From Melioribacteraceae bacterium (lineage in GTDB: Bacteria; Bacteroidota; Ignavibacteria; Ignavibacteriales; Melioribacteraceae), in NCBI GenBank assembly GCA_021647785.1, contig JAKIUC010000038.1, positions 1 through 42,745 on the forward strand: DNA of 42,745 nt, in the 5' to 3' direction. Under the pieces are notes generated by a model. It was not told the origin of the DNA. It saw nothing but the letters and a program-made list of their open reading frames with translations, and ran no database searches. How positions within the stretch are numbered: position 1 is the first letter of the stretch; each line of letters starts with the position of its first letter. Shown here piece by piece: positions 33,520 to 42,691 of this stretch. The position numbers and the translations under genes were made by a program.

Positions 33520-34080
33520 ATGTTAAATAATTTAATAAATATAGATAATGTTTTAGTTAACAAAGAGATACTTGAAACAAAGTTCACTTGCAATTTAGAT
33601 AGATGCAAAGGTGCATGCTGCACAATGGAAAGTGATTTTGGAGCACCACTTTTAGCTGATGAGATTATTAAAATTAACGAAATTCTTCCAAAAGTAAAAA
33701 AATATTTACCAGAACGCCAAGTTGAAGAGATAGAGACTAACGGTTTCTATTTTGAGATTGAAGGCGATTTGATGATAAGTGCCATTGATAAACAAGATTG
33801 TGTATTTGTATATTATCACGATGATATTGCAAAATGTGCAATTGAAAAAGTTTATTACGAAGAAGATACAGATTTTATAAAACCAATTTCTTGTCATCTA
33901 TTTCCAATTAGAATAAACCAATTTGGTGGTGATATTTTAAAATATGAAGTTTATAACGAATGCTCATCTGCTGTTGCACTAGGAAAGATAACAGAAATTC
34001 CATTATCAGAATTTTGCGAAGATGCACTAAAAAGAAAATATGGAATTGATTGGTATGAAAAATTAAAAAGGTATAAATAG
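33520..34080 (+). CDS. DUF3109-family cysteine-rich protein
   Basis: 186 residues. The N-terminal CNLDRCKGACC cluster, further Cys at DCVF, KCAI, SCHLFPIR, ECSS and FCED, and the LFPIR motif identify a DUF3109 / YkgJ-like putative metal-binding protein. Function is not established. It directly abuts rpoN: its TAG stop is followed at once by the rpoN ATG, so the two are translationally linked. A sigma-54-like sequence lies upstream. Confidence 0.88.
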   Translation: MLNNLINIDNVLVNKEILETKFTCNLDRCKGACCTMESDFGAPLLADEIIKINEILPKVKKYLPERQVEEIETNGFYFEIEGDLMISAIDKQDCVFVYYHDDIAKCAIEKVYYEEDTDFIKPISCHLFPIRINQFGGDILKYEVYNECSSAVALGKITEIPLSEFCEDALKRKYGIDWYEKLKRYK

Positions 34081-35538
34081 ATGTTAGGATTTCAACAAAA
34101 ATTATCTCTATCGCAGAAACTCTCTCCGCAGCAAATTCAATATCAGAAGTTGTTGCAGTTAAATATTATGTCGTTAGAACAACGCATTAAAGAGGAAATG
34201 GAGATAAATCCGCTACTTGAAGATGAACTTATTGAATCGGGAGAAGTGGAGCAGGAACAGATAGAGAGCGACCCGCTTGATACTACAGATGAATTTGATT
34301 CAGTTTCGGATGCAAGCGAATATGACGCAGAAGATTATATGAACGAGGGAGATTTGGACTCGGATAGACTAAATTTTAGCCGAGATGATGAAGATAGAAC
34401 AAGACCAATTGCACCTCACAAAGTTTCACTTTCAGATAGTTTATTAGACCAACTTCATTTATTGGATGAGCCACGTGAACTTAGAATTTTAGGCGAAATG
34501 ATAATCCAAAGTTTAGATAAAGATGGATATTTAATAGTTGGTCTAGAACCTTTAGTTGAAGATCTTGAAATGTTTGAGCATATAAGTGTTTCAATTGAAG
34601 ATGCTGAAAAATTACTTAAAAAAATCCAGATATTTGACCCGATAGGTATTGCAAGTAGAACATTACAAGAGTGCCTTATTGTTCAGTTAGAAAATCTTGA
34701 ATACGACCCATACTATACTTATTTAGCCAAAGAAATTCTATCAGAACATTATAATGACTTTGTAAATAAGCGTTATAAAAATATTGAATCTAAACTTAAT
34801 TTAACAGATGATACACTTAAACTAACTCTTAATTTAATTCACAAATTAAATCCTAGGCCTGGCGAAGGAAATATTTCTTCCGAGCAAGCAAACCAAATAA
34901 CTCCGGATTTTACAATTGAAAAAATGGATGATAATTTTATTGTATCACTTAATGATAAAAGTGCTCCATCGTTAACACTTAGCAAAACTTACCTCTCGAT
35001 GCTTGAATCGAACAAGCGAAAGAGAAAAATTTCTCCAAGACAAAAAGAGACTCATAAATTTTTACGCGAAAAGTTTGAATCAGCAAAGTGGTTTATTGCG
35101 TCAATTCAACAACGGCGTCATACTCTTATGCAAATAATGACTACAATTTTAGAGAAACAATTTGAATTTTTTGAAATGGGACCAAAGTCGTTGAAGCCTA
35201 TGATTTACAAAGATATTGCAGATGAAATACAAATGGATATTTCTACAATAAGCCGTGTTGTAAATGGTAAGTATGTTCAAAGCCCTGTTGGAATTCATGA
35301 ATTGAAATATTTTTTCAGCGAAGGTTTGGCAACAAGTTCTGGCGAAGATATATCCAACAAACACATTAAAGAGATATTAAAAGAACTGATAGAGGCTGAA
35401 TCTAAAAAGACTCCGCTTAGTGATGATAAATTGAAAGATATGTTAAATGAAAAAGGGATTAAAATTGCTCGAAGAACTGTTGCAAAATATAGAGAAGCAA
35501 TGATGATACCTGTAGCACGTTTACGTAAGGAAGTTTAA
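34081..35538 (+). CDS. rpoN: RNA polymerase sigma-54 factor
   Basis: 485 residues. Region I at the N-terminus (QKLSLSQKLSPQQIQYQKLL, a Gln/Leu-rich activator-contact segment). An acidic region II follows (~55-120). The core-binding domain is ~125-330, then the HTH (DISTISRVVNGKYV) and the RpoN box ARRTVAKYRE near residue 468. It directs RNA polymerase to -24/-12 promoters, which require an AAA+ activator such as the one at 5309-6634. Length is normal. Co-transcribed with the upstream DUF3109 gene; the next gene begins 2 bp after the stop. Confidence 0.96.
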   Translation: MLGFQQKLSLSQKLSPQQIQYQKLLQLNIMSLEQRIKEEMEINPLLEDELIESGEVEQEQIESDPLDTTDEFDSVSDASEYDAEDYMNEGDLDSDRLNFSRDDEDRTRPIAPHKVSLSDSLLDQLHLLDEPRELRILGEMIIQSLDKDGYLIVGLEPLVEDLEMFEHISVSIEDAEKLLKKIQIFDPIGIASRTLQECLIVQLENLEYDPYYTYLAKEILSEHYNDFVNKRYKNIESKLNLTDDTLKLTLNLIHKLNPRPGEGNISSEQANQITPDFTIEKMDDNFIVSLNDKSAPSLTLSKTYLSMLESNKRKRKISPRQKETHKFLREKFESAKWFIASIQQRRHTLMQIMTTILEKQFEFFEMGPKSLKPMIYKDIADEIQMDISTISRVVNGKYVQSPVGIHELKYFFSEGLATSSGEDISNKHIKEILKELIEAESKKTPLSDDKLKDMLNEKGIKIARRTVAKYREAMMIPVARLRKEV

Positions 35539-35539
35539 T

Positions 35540-36166
35540 TTGTTTTTTGATGCTTTAATTATTACGTCACTTTTTTCTATTTTTGCAATCTCACATTCGA
35601 TACTTGCATCGCAGAAATTAAAAGAAAAACTAACAGAGAAATTTGGTGATAGAATTGCATTCTACCGAATGTTTTATAATTTATTATCAATTTTTATTCT
35701 ACTATTTATCTATAAAATTTCACCAAAACCAGATTATATTATTTACGATTTAAGTTTCCCGTTTGATGTAATAATTGTACTGCTTCAAATTTGCTCCGTA
35801 ATTGCATTGTTTTGGGTTTTCAAATCTATAAATTCAAATGAGTTTTTAGGGTTTTCTCAGATTAAAAGATTCAGAAATAAAACCTATAATTGTAATGAAC
35901 TTGATGAAAAAATGGAGTTACGCTTTGATGGGTTCTTCAAATACTCACGCCATCCAATATATCTTTTCACTTCACTTTTTCTGATACTACGTCCAACTAT
36001 GGATTTTTTCTATCTAATATTTTTAATTAACATTCTCCTATATTTCTATATTGGTTCATATTACGAAGAGAAGAGATTGTTGTTAATTTTTGGTGACGCT
36101 TATAAAAATTATCAAGCAAATGTTCCAAGAATTTTTCCAAATATAAAGTTGTTTATTAAAAAATGA
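35540..36166 (+). CDS. integral-membrane methyltransferase-like protein (ICMT/PEMT family)
   Basis: 208 residues with about five hydrophobic segments. The C-terminal signature RHPIYLFTSLFL ... EEKRLLLIFGDAYKNY ... PRIFP matches isoprenylcysteine-carboxyl-methyltransferase / phospholipid-methyltransferase-like (and NnrU-like) membrane proteins, with His/Glu residues expected to bind SAM. The start is TTG at 35540, supported by AAGGAAG 6-8 bases upstream within the rpoN 3' end; no ATG is available near. Third gene of the DUF3109-rpoN operon. Substrate unknown. Confidence 0.82.
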   Translation: MFFDALIITSLFSIFAISHSILASQKLKEKLTEKFGDRIAFYRMFYNLLSIFILLFIYKISPKPDYIIYDLSFPFDVIIVLLQICSVIALFWVFKSINSNEFLGFSQIKRFRNKTYNCNELDEKMELRFDGFFKYSRHPIYLFTSLFLILRPTMDFFYLIFLINILLYFYIGSYYEEKRLLLIFGDAYKNYQANVPRIFPNIKLFIKK

Positions 36167-36256
36167 AACTTGGTTGTAATACACTTGTATATACAACACA
36201 AATTGGACTTCGGGAGGAAAACCTCTGTAAGAGTCTCACAGACAATTTTGTTGTTA

Positions 36257-36310
36257 TATACCGTCAATATTCGCTTTTGGAATTCCGAAAACCAATTCAT
36301 TGTCGGTATA
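36257..36310. repeat. 54-bp terminal-inverted-repeat element, copy 2
   Basis: Starts TATACCGTCAA and ends TTGTCGGTATA (one mismatch in the 11-bp arms). Same length and inner TCCGAAAACCAATTCATTG as copy 1 at 32684-32737. Just upstream, 36177-36202 folds as nested hairpins (GTTGTA-ATACA-CT-TGTAT-A-TACAAC). No gene in 36167-36422. Confidence 0.75.
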
Positions 36311-36422
36311 AATAAAAATTATTTCAAAAACAAAAAATAGCAGCAAAGTCTTAAAGAGCGGAAGAATGCAGAAAAAATTCCTTCGTGTCTTAGTGGCTTT
36401 GTGGCAAGGCAAAATATAACAT

Positions 36423-38261
36423 ATGAAACTTATACTAAAATTACTTTTACCCCTTCTCATCATCTCTTCCTCCTTGTATGCACAATACGAAGATGATAAA
36501 ATAATTGCTGAAGTTGGCTCAATTAAAATAACCGCTGGCGAATTTAAGAAACGGTATGAGATGGTACCGCATATTGGAAGGCACATTAAGGGTCGTGAAG
36601 AACGGTTAAAAGCTGAGACTCTATATTCAATAATTGCAGAAAAACTTTGGGCAATTGAGTCGGAAGCGCTCGGTTTCGATTCAACAGATATTATGAAATA
36701 TACATTTAAAAATATTACAGATATGAATTTACGTGATGCACTTTATAGAAAAGAGATATTAGATAAAGTAACAATTTCACCCGAAGTTTTTAACACAGCA
36801 AAGAGAAGATCACTCTTTTATTTAAATACAAAATTTATTCATTCAATGGATGAAGTAGAGATAACAAATTTGTCAAATAAAATAAGGAATGGTGCATCTT
36901 TCGATTCACTGCTTGTTATTCGTCCGGAATATGAATTACAAAAAAATAATTTTTATCAAGTCCACTTTGGACAAATGTCTGAATCTGCTGAAGATCTGCT
37001 TTATAATCTTACGCTTTACGAGATTTCAGACCCAATAAAATCGCCAGAGGGATGGTATATATTCAAACTTTACTCTATTGATAATGAGATAATTGAAAAT
37101 GCTAAACAAGCAAGAAATATGGAGAAAAATATTAAACGAATTACTGAAGTAAGAGCTGATGAAAACGTTTATCAAAAATTTTACAAATCATTTTTCCCTG
37201 GACACAAAATTACAACAGATGGTGAGTTATTTTGGAGCTTTTCTAATAAAGTGATAAACTCACTTAACATCAGAAAAAAATTGGATGAAAAGAAAGCTGG
37301 TGAAAGTGTTCACTTAACTCCGGAAGATTTTATGCAGATAAAACGGGAGTTTGGCAGTGACTCACTTGCAATGCCTTTTATTCACTTTGAGGAGAGTACA
37401 ATCTCTATGCAGCAATTTATCTATTCATTTGCTTTTGAAGGCTTCTATTCTGCTGCAGCAAACCCCAATCAAATTCGTGGACAGTTAGATAGCCGAGTTA
37501 AAAGATTTATTGAACATGAACTATTAGCAAAGGAAGCAAAGAGGCAAGGATTAGAAAACCTTCCGGAAGTAAAATCCAATATTAAAATGTGGCGTGATAA
37601 TTACCTATCAACACTATACAAACAAACACTTTTCGATTCCTCAAATGTAACTGATTCTGAAGTTGAAGAATATTTTGCAAAATCTAAATCACTTAACGGA
37701 AGCAAATTACTTATTAACATAATAGAGATTTTTTCCGATAATCTTGAAGTGATTGAATCTGTTTTTAATGAATTAGGAGAAGGCACTGACTTCCGAAAAA
37801 TAGCATCGGAGTATGCGCAAAATGAAAACAGTAATTTAGAAAGCGGACTTGTTTCGGCAAACTCAAAAGGCGAAATTGGCAGAATAGCAAAGGACTTAAA
37901 CATTGGAGAAATTTACGGACCTATCAAAACTGAAAATGGTTATGTTATTTTTAAGCTAATTGATAAAAAGAGAGAGAAAGCAAAACTACCGAGAGAGTTT
38001 GATGAAATTAAGCATCAACTAAAAATAGAATTAAAGAGTAAAAACATAAGTAATAAAATGATTGACAACACTGTAAAACTTGCAAACAAATATGGTGTTA
38101 AAGTAAATGAAAAATTATTGTACAATTTACCAGTAACAAATTATAACATGATGGTTTATAGATATATGGGTTTTGGCGGAAGAATGATTGCGGTACCTTT
38201 AACCCCAACATTTATTGAATGGGTAGAAAAGTGGCAAAAAAGCAAACAAGATTTACCATAA
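36423..38261 (+). CDS. periplasmic peptidyl-prolyl isomerase/foldase (PpiC/SurA-like)
   Basis: 612 residues with a signal peptide (MKLILKLLLPLLIISSSLYA). A SurA-N/PpiD-like helical part follows, with two parvulin-type segments: ~125-220 (FIHSMDEVEI ... ISDPIKSPEGWYIFKL) and ~425-520 (IIEIFSDNLEVIESVF ... GEIYGPIKTENGYVIFKL). It should help fold outer-membrane proteins in the periplasm, useful for the TonB receptor and other barrel proteins. 49 bp before hslV in the same direction, possibly one operon. Confidence 0.87.
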   Translation: MKLILKLLLPLLIISSSLYAQYEDDKIIAEVGSIKITAGEFKKRYEMVPHIGRHIKGREERLKAETLYSIIAEKLWAIESEALGFDSTDIMKYTFKNITDMNLRDALYRKEILDKVTISPEVFNTAKRRSLFYLNTKFIHSMDEVEITNLSNKIRNGASFDSLLVIRPEYELQKNNFYQVHFGQMSESAEDLLYNLTLYEISDPIKSPEGWYIFKLYSIDNEIIENAKQARNMEKNIKRITEVRADENVYQKFYKSFFPGHKITTDGELFWSFSNKVINSLNIRKKLDEKKAGESVHLTPEDFMQIKREFGSDSLAMPFIHFEESTISMQQFIYSFAFEGFYSAAANPNQIRGQLDSRVKRFIEHELLAKEAKRQGLENLPEVKSNIKMWRDNYLSTLYKQTLFDSSNVTDSEVEEYFAKSKSLNGSKLLINIIEIFSDNLEVIESVFNELGEGTDFRKIASEYAQNENSNLESGLVSANSKGEIGRIAKDLNIGEIYGPIKTENGYVIFKLIDKKREKAKLPREFDEIKHQLKIELKSKNISNKMIDNTVKLANKYGVKVNEKLLYNLPVTNYNMMVYRYMGFGGRMIAVPLTPTFIEWVEKWQKSKQDLP

Positions 38262-38310
38262 ATTGAAATGATATTTGCGTAGCTTTATAAGCTAAAATTT
38301 GGAGATATAA

Positions 38311-38853
38311 ATGAAACGAAAAATTAGATCAACAACTATACTTGGGTTAATTCACAATGGTGAAGCCGTTATTGGCGGCGATGGACAAGTAACCTTAGGG
38401 AATACAGTAGTAAAACATAATTCAACAAAAATAAGAAAACTCTACAACGGGAAAGTACTGTGCGGGTTTGCTGGCTCTGCGGCTGATGCTTTTACACTGC
38501 TTGGCAGATTTGAAGAGAAGCTGGAACAATACAGAGGTAACGTAAACCGCTCTGTTGTTGAGCTTGCTAAAGATTGGAGAACAGATAAATATCTTAGGAA
38601 ACTTGAAGCAATGTTAGCGGTAGTATCAGCAGAGAATTCTTTTATTGTTTCTGGAACCGGTGATGTAATAGAACCTGATGATAGTATTGTGGCTATTGGG
38701 TCTGGTGGAATGTATGCACTTGCAGCAGCGAAAATGCTCCTTAAACATAGTAACCTTTCTGCAAAAGAGATTGCAGCAGAAGCATTGAAAACAGCAGCGG
38801 ATATCTGCATTTACACTAACGAAAATATAAATGTTGAAGAAATAGAAAATTAA
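38311..38853 (+). CDS. hslV: HslV peptidase subunit of the HslVU protease
   Basis: 180 residues. A short propeptide (MKRKIRS) precedes the N-terminal catalytic Thr (Thr8 in RSTTILG). Proteasome-beta-like motifs: [50 protein letters not shown]. It forms the double hexamer ring capped by HslU, degrading misfolded proteins in the cytoplasm. A GGAG ribosome site precedes the ATG, and hslU follows after 17 bp. Confidence 0.97.
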   Translation: MKRKIRSTTILGLIHNGEAVIGGDGQVTLGNTVVKHNSTKIRKLYNGKVLCGFAGSAADAFTLLGRFEEKLEQYRGNVNRSVVELAKDWRTDKYLRKLEAMLAVVSAENSFIVSGTGDVIEPDDSIVAIGSGGMYALAAAKMLLKHSNLSAKEIAAEALKTAADICIYTNENINVEEIEN

Positions 38854-38870
38854 ATTTTAGGATTAAAAAA

Positions 38871-40262
38871 ATGAAATACTTAAATGGAAGTTTAACACCT
38901 TCCCAAACAGTTGCAGAACTTGATAAATATATTATTGGACAAACTGAAGCAAAACGTGCAGTAGCAATTGCATTAAGAAATAGATGGAGACGACAGCAAG
39001 TTGATGACGACCTTCGTGACGAAATAATGCCAAATAACATTATCCTTATTGGACCTACTGGAGTTGGTAAAACAGAGATAGCTCGCAGACTTGCAAAACT
39101 TTCTAATGCCCCTTTTATAAAAGTGGAAGCATCTAAATTTACAGAGGTTGGTTATGTGGGGCGCGATGTTGAATCGATGATTAGAGATTTAACTGATATT
39201 GCTGTTAATATGATTAGTACTGAAAAGAAGAAAGAGGTACAAGAAAAAGCTGATGAATTAGCTGAAGAACGAATTCTCGATCTTTTAATTCCTCCAGTTA
39301 AAAAACCTATTGCTACTCCACAAAAAACTGAATCAGAAGAAACCAAAGAAGTTGATACCGACAACGAAGCACTTCAAAATGAGAAAACTCGTGAGTGGAT
39401 GAGAGAGAAACTCAAGAAAGGTGAGATGGATAAAAAGATGATTGAGTTTGATGCCAATGCTCCTCAAATTGGTGTTCAGGTAATGGGACCAATGGGAATG
39501 GATGATATGGGAATGAACATCCAAGAAATTGTTAGCAGCATGATGCCAAAGAAAAAGAAGAAGCGAAAAACTACAATTGAAAAAGCCCGCAAACTTTTAT
39601 CGCAAGAAGAAGCACAAAAACTTATTGATATGGATGCAGTTCAGGGCGAAGCTATTAAACGAGTTCAAGAAACCGGTATGGTTTTTATTGATGAAATAGA
39701 TAAAGTTGCCGGTGGTTCCGATTCACGTGGCGGACCAGATGTATCGCGTGAAGGTGTGCAGCGTGATTTGCTTCCAATTGTTGAAGGCTCTGCTGTAAAC
39801 ACAAAATATGGAACTGTTAAAACAGATCATATTTTATTCATAGCCTCTGGTGCTTTCCATGTAGCAAAACCATCCGATTTAATTCCGGAACTGCAGGGAA
39901 GATTCCCAATAAGAGTTGAACTAAAAAGTTTAACTGAAGAAGACTTTATTAAAATACTTACAATTCCGGAAAATGCATTATTAAAACAATATGCTGCATT
40001 GTTAAAAACAGAAGGCGTTGATGTAAAATTCTCGGATGAAGCAATATCTGAAGTTGCAAGAACCGCAGCTTATGTTAACGAAGAGGTTGAAAACATTGGT
40101 GCTCGTCGCTTACATACAATTTTAACAACACTACTTGAAGATATTCTATTTGATTTACCAGATAAAATGGATGTAAAAAATATTGAAATTGATGGAACAC
40201 TTGTGAATGCAAAACTTGATGCCATAGTTAAAGATCGCGATTTAAGTAAATATATTTTGTAA
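38871..40262 (+). CDS. hslU: HslU ATPase subunit of the HslVU protease
   Basis: 463 residues. Family start LTPSQTVAELDKYIIGQTEAKRAVAIALRNRWRR, Walker A GPTGVGKTE, Walker B MVFIDEID, arginine and sensor motifs (LQGRFPIRVEL; NIGARRLHTI), and a C-terminal ...DLSKYIL tail that docks into HslV. The I-domain (~110-245) is present, with a Met-rich stretch (GPMGMDDMGMN) and a Lys run. It unfolds substrates and feeds them to HslV. Directly follows hslV. Confidence 0.97.
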   Translation: MKYLNGSLTPSQTVAELDKYIIGQTEAKRAVAIALRNRWRRQQVDDDLRDEIMPNNIILIGPTGVGKTEIARRLAKLSNAPFIKVEASKFTEVGYVGRDVESMIRDLTDIAVNMISTEKKKEVQEKADELAEERILDLLIPPVKKPIATPQKTESEETKEVDTDNEALQNEKTREWMREKLKKGEMDKKMIEFDANAPQIGVQVMGPMGMDDMGMNIQEIVSSMMPKKKKKRKTTIEKARKLLSQEEAQKLIDMDAVQGEAIKRVQETGMVFIDEIDKVAGGSDSRGGPDVSREGVQRDLLPIVEGSAVNTKYGTVKTDHILFIASGAFHVAKPSDLIPELQGRFPIRVELKSLTEEDFIKILTIPENALLKQYAALLKTEGVDVKFSDEAISEVARTAAYVNEEVENIGARRLHTILTTLLEDILFDLPDKMDVKNIEIDGTLVNAKLDAIVKDRDLSKYIL

Positions 40263-40291
40263 AAATACTCTACAACAAACAATTATTTTGA

Positions 40292-40471
40292 TTGAATGCA
40301 ACCTTCTCATTGGCTGGATACAACCGAATTCACGGCACTCAAACTGGCTTAACTATTGGAATTGTAAATTATGCAAAGAATCTAAATGGTGTACAAATAG
40401 GCTTGGTTAATATTGCTGATAATAATTCTGGTTGGAGCAGAGTACTTCCATTTGTTAATGCTCATTTTTAA
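40292..40471 (+). pseudogene. 3' remnant of a surface-repeat (GVQIGLVNIA) protein gene
   Basis: About 60 codons, opening right after a stop and ending at TAA, encode GLTIGIVNYAKNLNGVQIGL, then VNIADNN and a final LPFVNAHF. This is the typical end of beta-repeat surface proteins (LA_2272-like), whose upstream part is missing here. No good start or ribosome site; treated as a decayed gene fragment between hslU and tRNA-Thr. Confidence 0.6.
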
Positions 40472-40546
40472 TAAATTATAGCGAAATAGCTATTTTTTTG
40501 TTGCAAATAATTTGGATAGTCCCTATCTTTTGAATCTAAATTTTTT

Positions 40547-40619
40547 GCTGGTGTAGCTCAGTTGGTAGAGCAGCTGATTTGTAATCAGCCGGTCGGCGGT
40601 TCAAGTCCGTTCACCAGCT
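40547..40619 (+). tRNA. tRNA-Thr (TGT anticodon)
   Basis: Complete cloverleaf of 73 nt. Acceptor GCTGGTG/CACCAGC, D arm GCTC-AGTTGGTA-GAGC, anticodon stem GCTGA/TCAGC with loop TTTGTAA (anticodon TGT at 40580-40582), T loop TTCAAGT, discriminator T. CCA is not encoded. The T stem GGCGG/CCGTT contains two G-T pairs. The right side looks like mobile DNA. Confidence 0.97.
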
Positions 40620-40624
40620 CAAGA

Positions 40625-40657
40625 AAAACCTTAAAACAGCCCGTTTTGAGGTTTTTT
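40625..40657 (+). terminator. intrinsic terminator after tRNA-Thr
   Basis: AAAACCTTAAAAC (40625-40637) pairs with GTTTTGAGGTTTT (40643-40655) with one T-G pair and a 5-nt loop, ending in a T run. Placed 5 bp after the tRNA. Confidence 0.88.
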
Positions 40658-40831
40658 CATTTTAAAGACTTTTCAAAATCCCGATGACTATTCAATATTT
40701 TGTATGCACTTTGTATGCAGTTTTTTTTCTGAATACAAGACTACATTTGTTATAAAATTAGTGTGCTTGCAAATTAGTAATTTTTAACAAGCAACACAAT
40801 TAAAGATTTAGTTTTTGTTTTTTTTCATCGT

Positions 40832-41047
40832 TCATTTTTTGACCTTATTTTTAAGATAGATTTCCAAAATGATTAAGTTGTGGTTTGATACTTCATTTAA
40901 GAAATTATAATTGTGGTTTCCGTTGTTGTAGAACTTAGCCCAAAGATGGGAGCCGAGAGACTCGCCAAATATTTGTAGAAATTCTTCTAGTGTTGCAAAA
41001 CCTAAAAAGTTTACAAGTGCGATAATTCTGCTTTGCTTTTGAGTCAT
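40832..41047 (-). CDS. small hypothetical protein
   Basis: 71 residues (starts MTQKQSRIIALVNFLGFATL). A GAGG ribosome site about eight bases before the ATG supports translation. Basic C-terminus (YLKNKVKK). It follows the 41062-41283 ORF by 14 bp in the same direction, so the two form a small operon. No recognised family; the location beside a tRNA suggests an integrated element. Confidence 0.5.
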   Translation of the reverse strand: MTQKQSRIIALVNFLGFATLEEFLQIFGESLGSHLWAKFYNNGNHNYNFLNEVSNHNLIILEIYLKNKVKK

Positions 41048-41061
41048 TTTGTAACCTCGTA

Positions 41062-41283
41062 TTATTTGAAAAGTGAAAGTTGATTGTTGATTGCTAAATT
41101 TATTTGTTTTTGTGGGACACCAAGAAAATGAGCAAACTGAAAGGCTTCGGATTTAGAAGAAAACCGCCAAGAAAGAGTTTTACCATTTTGAAAGGATTTG
41201 TTTACTGAATAAGAAGTTTTACCAATTGATAATTGATGAATACGGACTGAATAAGCAGAGCGAACACAATTTAAGATTACCAT
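41062..41283 (-). CDS. small hypothetical protein
   Basis: 73 residues (starts MVILNCVRSAYSVRIHQL). An AAGG ribosome site lies seven bases before the ATG. The middle part (SWRFSSKSEAFQFAHFLGVP) has the look of a small nucleic-acid-binding or regulatory fold, but I cannot assign a family. First gene of the two-gene unit; the long upstream non-coding leader (41284-41500) is rich in inverted repeats. Confidence 0.5.
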   Translation of the reverse strand: MVILNCVRSAYSVRIHQLSIGKTSYSVNKSFQNGKTLSWRFSSKSEAFQFAHFLGVPQKQINLAINNQLSLFK

Positions 41284-42197
41284 CTTTTGACCTTGTTTTT
41301 TGTTTTGGCTTTTGCTCTTGAACTGGCTTGTGCTGTGCCGAGCATAAAAAAAAGAAAAAACCTAAAAACCAGCTTTTGCTTTGAAGCTGGCAAAAATTAA
41401 AAAAAGAACAAAAGCGTAAAGAAAAAAGTTGACGAATTACGCAAGGGCGGTGCGTTCTTTGCACCGTTTATTATACCCTTGAGGAATTTGGCAATCTTTT
41501 TTTAGCTTTGTTTTGGTCTTTTTTGAATTTGCTTTTGCCCGCTTTCAAAGTATGGTTTTGGTTTTCTTTTTTTGTATTTCTACCAATAGTTTTTTCGTTT
41601 TAACATACTGAACTGGTTTGTTGCTTGCTAATGTGGGTTTTAATAGAAAAGAAAACACTTAATTTTGTTCCTCAAAAATTGTGTGTTTTGCCTTATTGTT
41701 TTTTATAAAGGTTTATTTGTGAAGCGTGTTTTTTGCTGAACAATTGAACCGACAATTGCACGGTGGAACAGTGCAACTTGATAGAGTTGATAACATAATT
41801 ATATTGTTGTTTTATGGACAAACTTTGGATATAAGGGATTAGAATTGGACGAAAGTGATTCAAAAGTGGACTAAAGTAGTGTGGTTTTATGTGCTTTATC
41901 ATAGTTAAAAATATATAAGTGTTGATTATAGGCTGTTATAGCAATTATTATTAATAATAGCTTTAAATAGAAATAAGTTTGTCCATTCGTCCAAATAAGT
42001 GATTTAACAAATCATTGATCTATAGATCAAGAGTCAAGATGCTTTAATACTACAGTAGTTTTTCCTTATACTATTGAAAAGGTGCAGAGTAAAGTCCGAC
42101 TAGAAGTAAGCTGATAATTTAAATTGTAGTATCATGGAACTCCTCCATGTAATAGATGAATATCCATAATGCAATATATAGAGCTAAGGGAATCATT
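41284..42197. other. long non-coding, structure-rich stretch
   Basis: No convincing gene in ~900 bp; one 69-codon frame at 41693-41902 (-) has no support. Structures: CCAGCTT/AAGCTGG hairpin near 41370-41390; an outer CAAGGG/CCCTTG stem (41442-41447, 41476-41481) enclosing CGGTGC-GTTCTTT-GCACCG (41448-41466); TTGCAC/GTGCAA near 41756-41776; and a perfect 16-bp palindrome TTGATCTATAGATCAA at 42015-42030. Such leaders occur in mobile elements, as an origin, RNA or operator, but the role is unproven. Confidence 0.4.
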
Positions 42198-42581
42198 TTA
42201 TCCTGCACTAACAGTAACAACACCTACATTATTCCACAATGCACCAGAGACTAAGGGGTCTGTTGTTGGAAGAGTGAAGATTGCACCACCATTATATTTA
42301 AAATTACCATTATCATCAATGATGTTAGGGGAAAGGAAGATTTTGGTACTTAATAGAGAATCTGCAACATCATATTCTTTAATTGTATGTTGGTTTGTAG
42401 CTGTATCTGTTAGATTAAAGATAGAATTATTAAATTCTAATTTAGAACCAGCAATTGTAGAATCAGTTAGGGAAAGTCCAGGCTTAACATCACCAATCGC
42501 AGAATTATCAACGTGAACCTTAGTGGTGCTTATGTGATCCATGATTATTCTACCACCGCTACCACTTGGGTAAACAGACAT
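42198..42581 (-). CDS. phage-tail-fibre-like C-terminal domain protein, probably truncated
   Basis: 127 residues, rich in Asn, Thr, Ser and Gly with beta-repeat character. The end GALWNNVGVVTVSAG resembles the C-terminus of phage tail or structural proteins. The frame continues open upstream to about 42650 without an ATG, then meets stops near the end of the neighbouring IS. This looks like the 3' part of a larger gene cut by that insertion. If so, the segment right of tRNA-Thr includes prophage material. Confidence 0.5.
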   Translation of the reverse strand: MSVYPSGSGGRIIMDHISTTKVHVDNSAIGDVKPGLSLTDSTIAGSKLEFNNSIFNLTDTATNQHTIKEYDVADSLLSTKIFLSPNIIDDNGNFKYNGGAIFTLPTTDPLVSGALWNNVGVVTVSAG

Positions 42582-42691
42582 AAAATTAGAAGCAAAGTTT
42601 GTAAAGTCGAAACCTTTACCGTCAGACTGTCTAAAAACCTGATAAAAGGTTTATTAATACTTATCTTAGAGTTGTCAATTCGAGGAATAAA

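Noticed and set aside
41693-41902. 69-codon minus-strand ORF
   Set aside because: No ribosome site, low-complexity AT-rich translation, no neighbours in operon arrangement.
42015-42030. TTGATCTATAGATCAA palindrome as an operator
   Set aside because: Perfect 16-bp palindrome, but no promoter or regulator gene nearby to link it to; kept only as a note in the gap entry.
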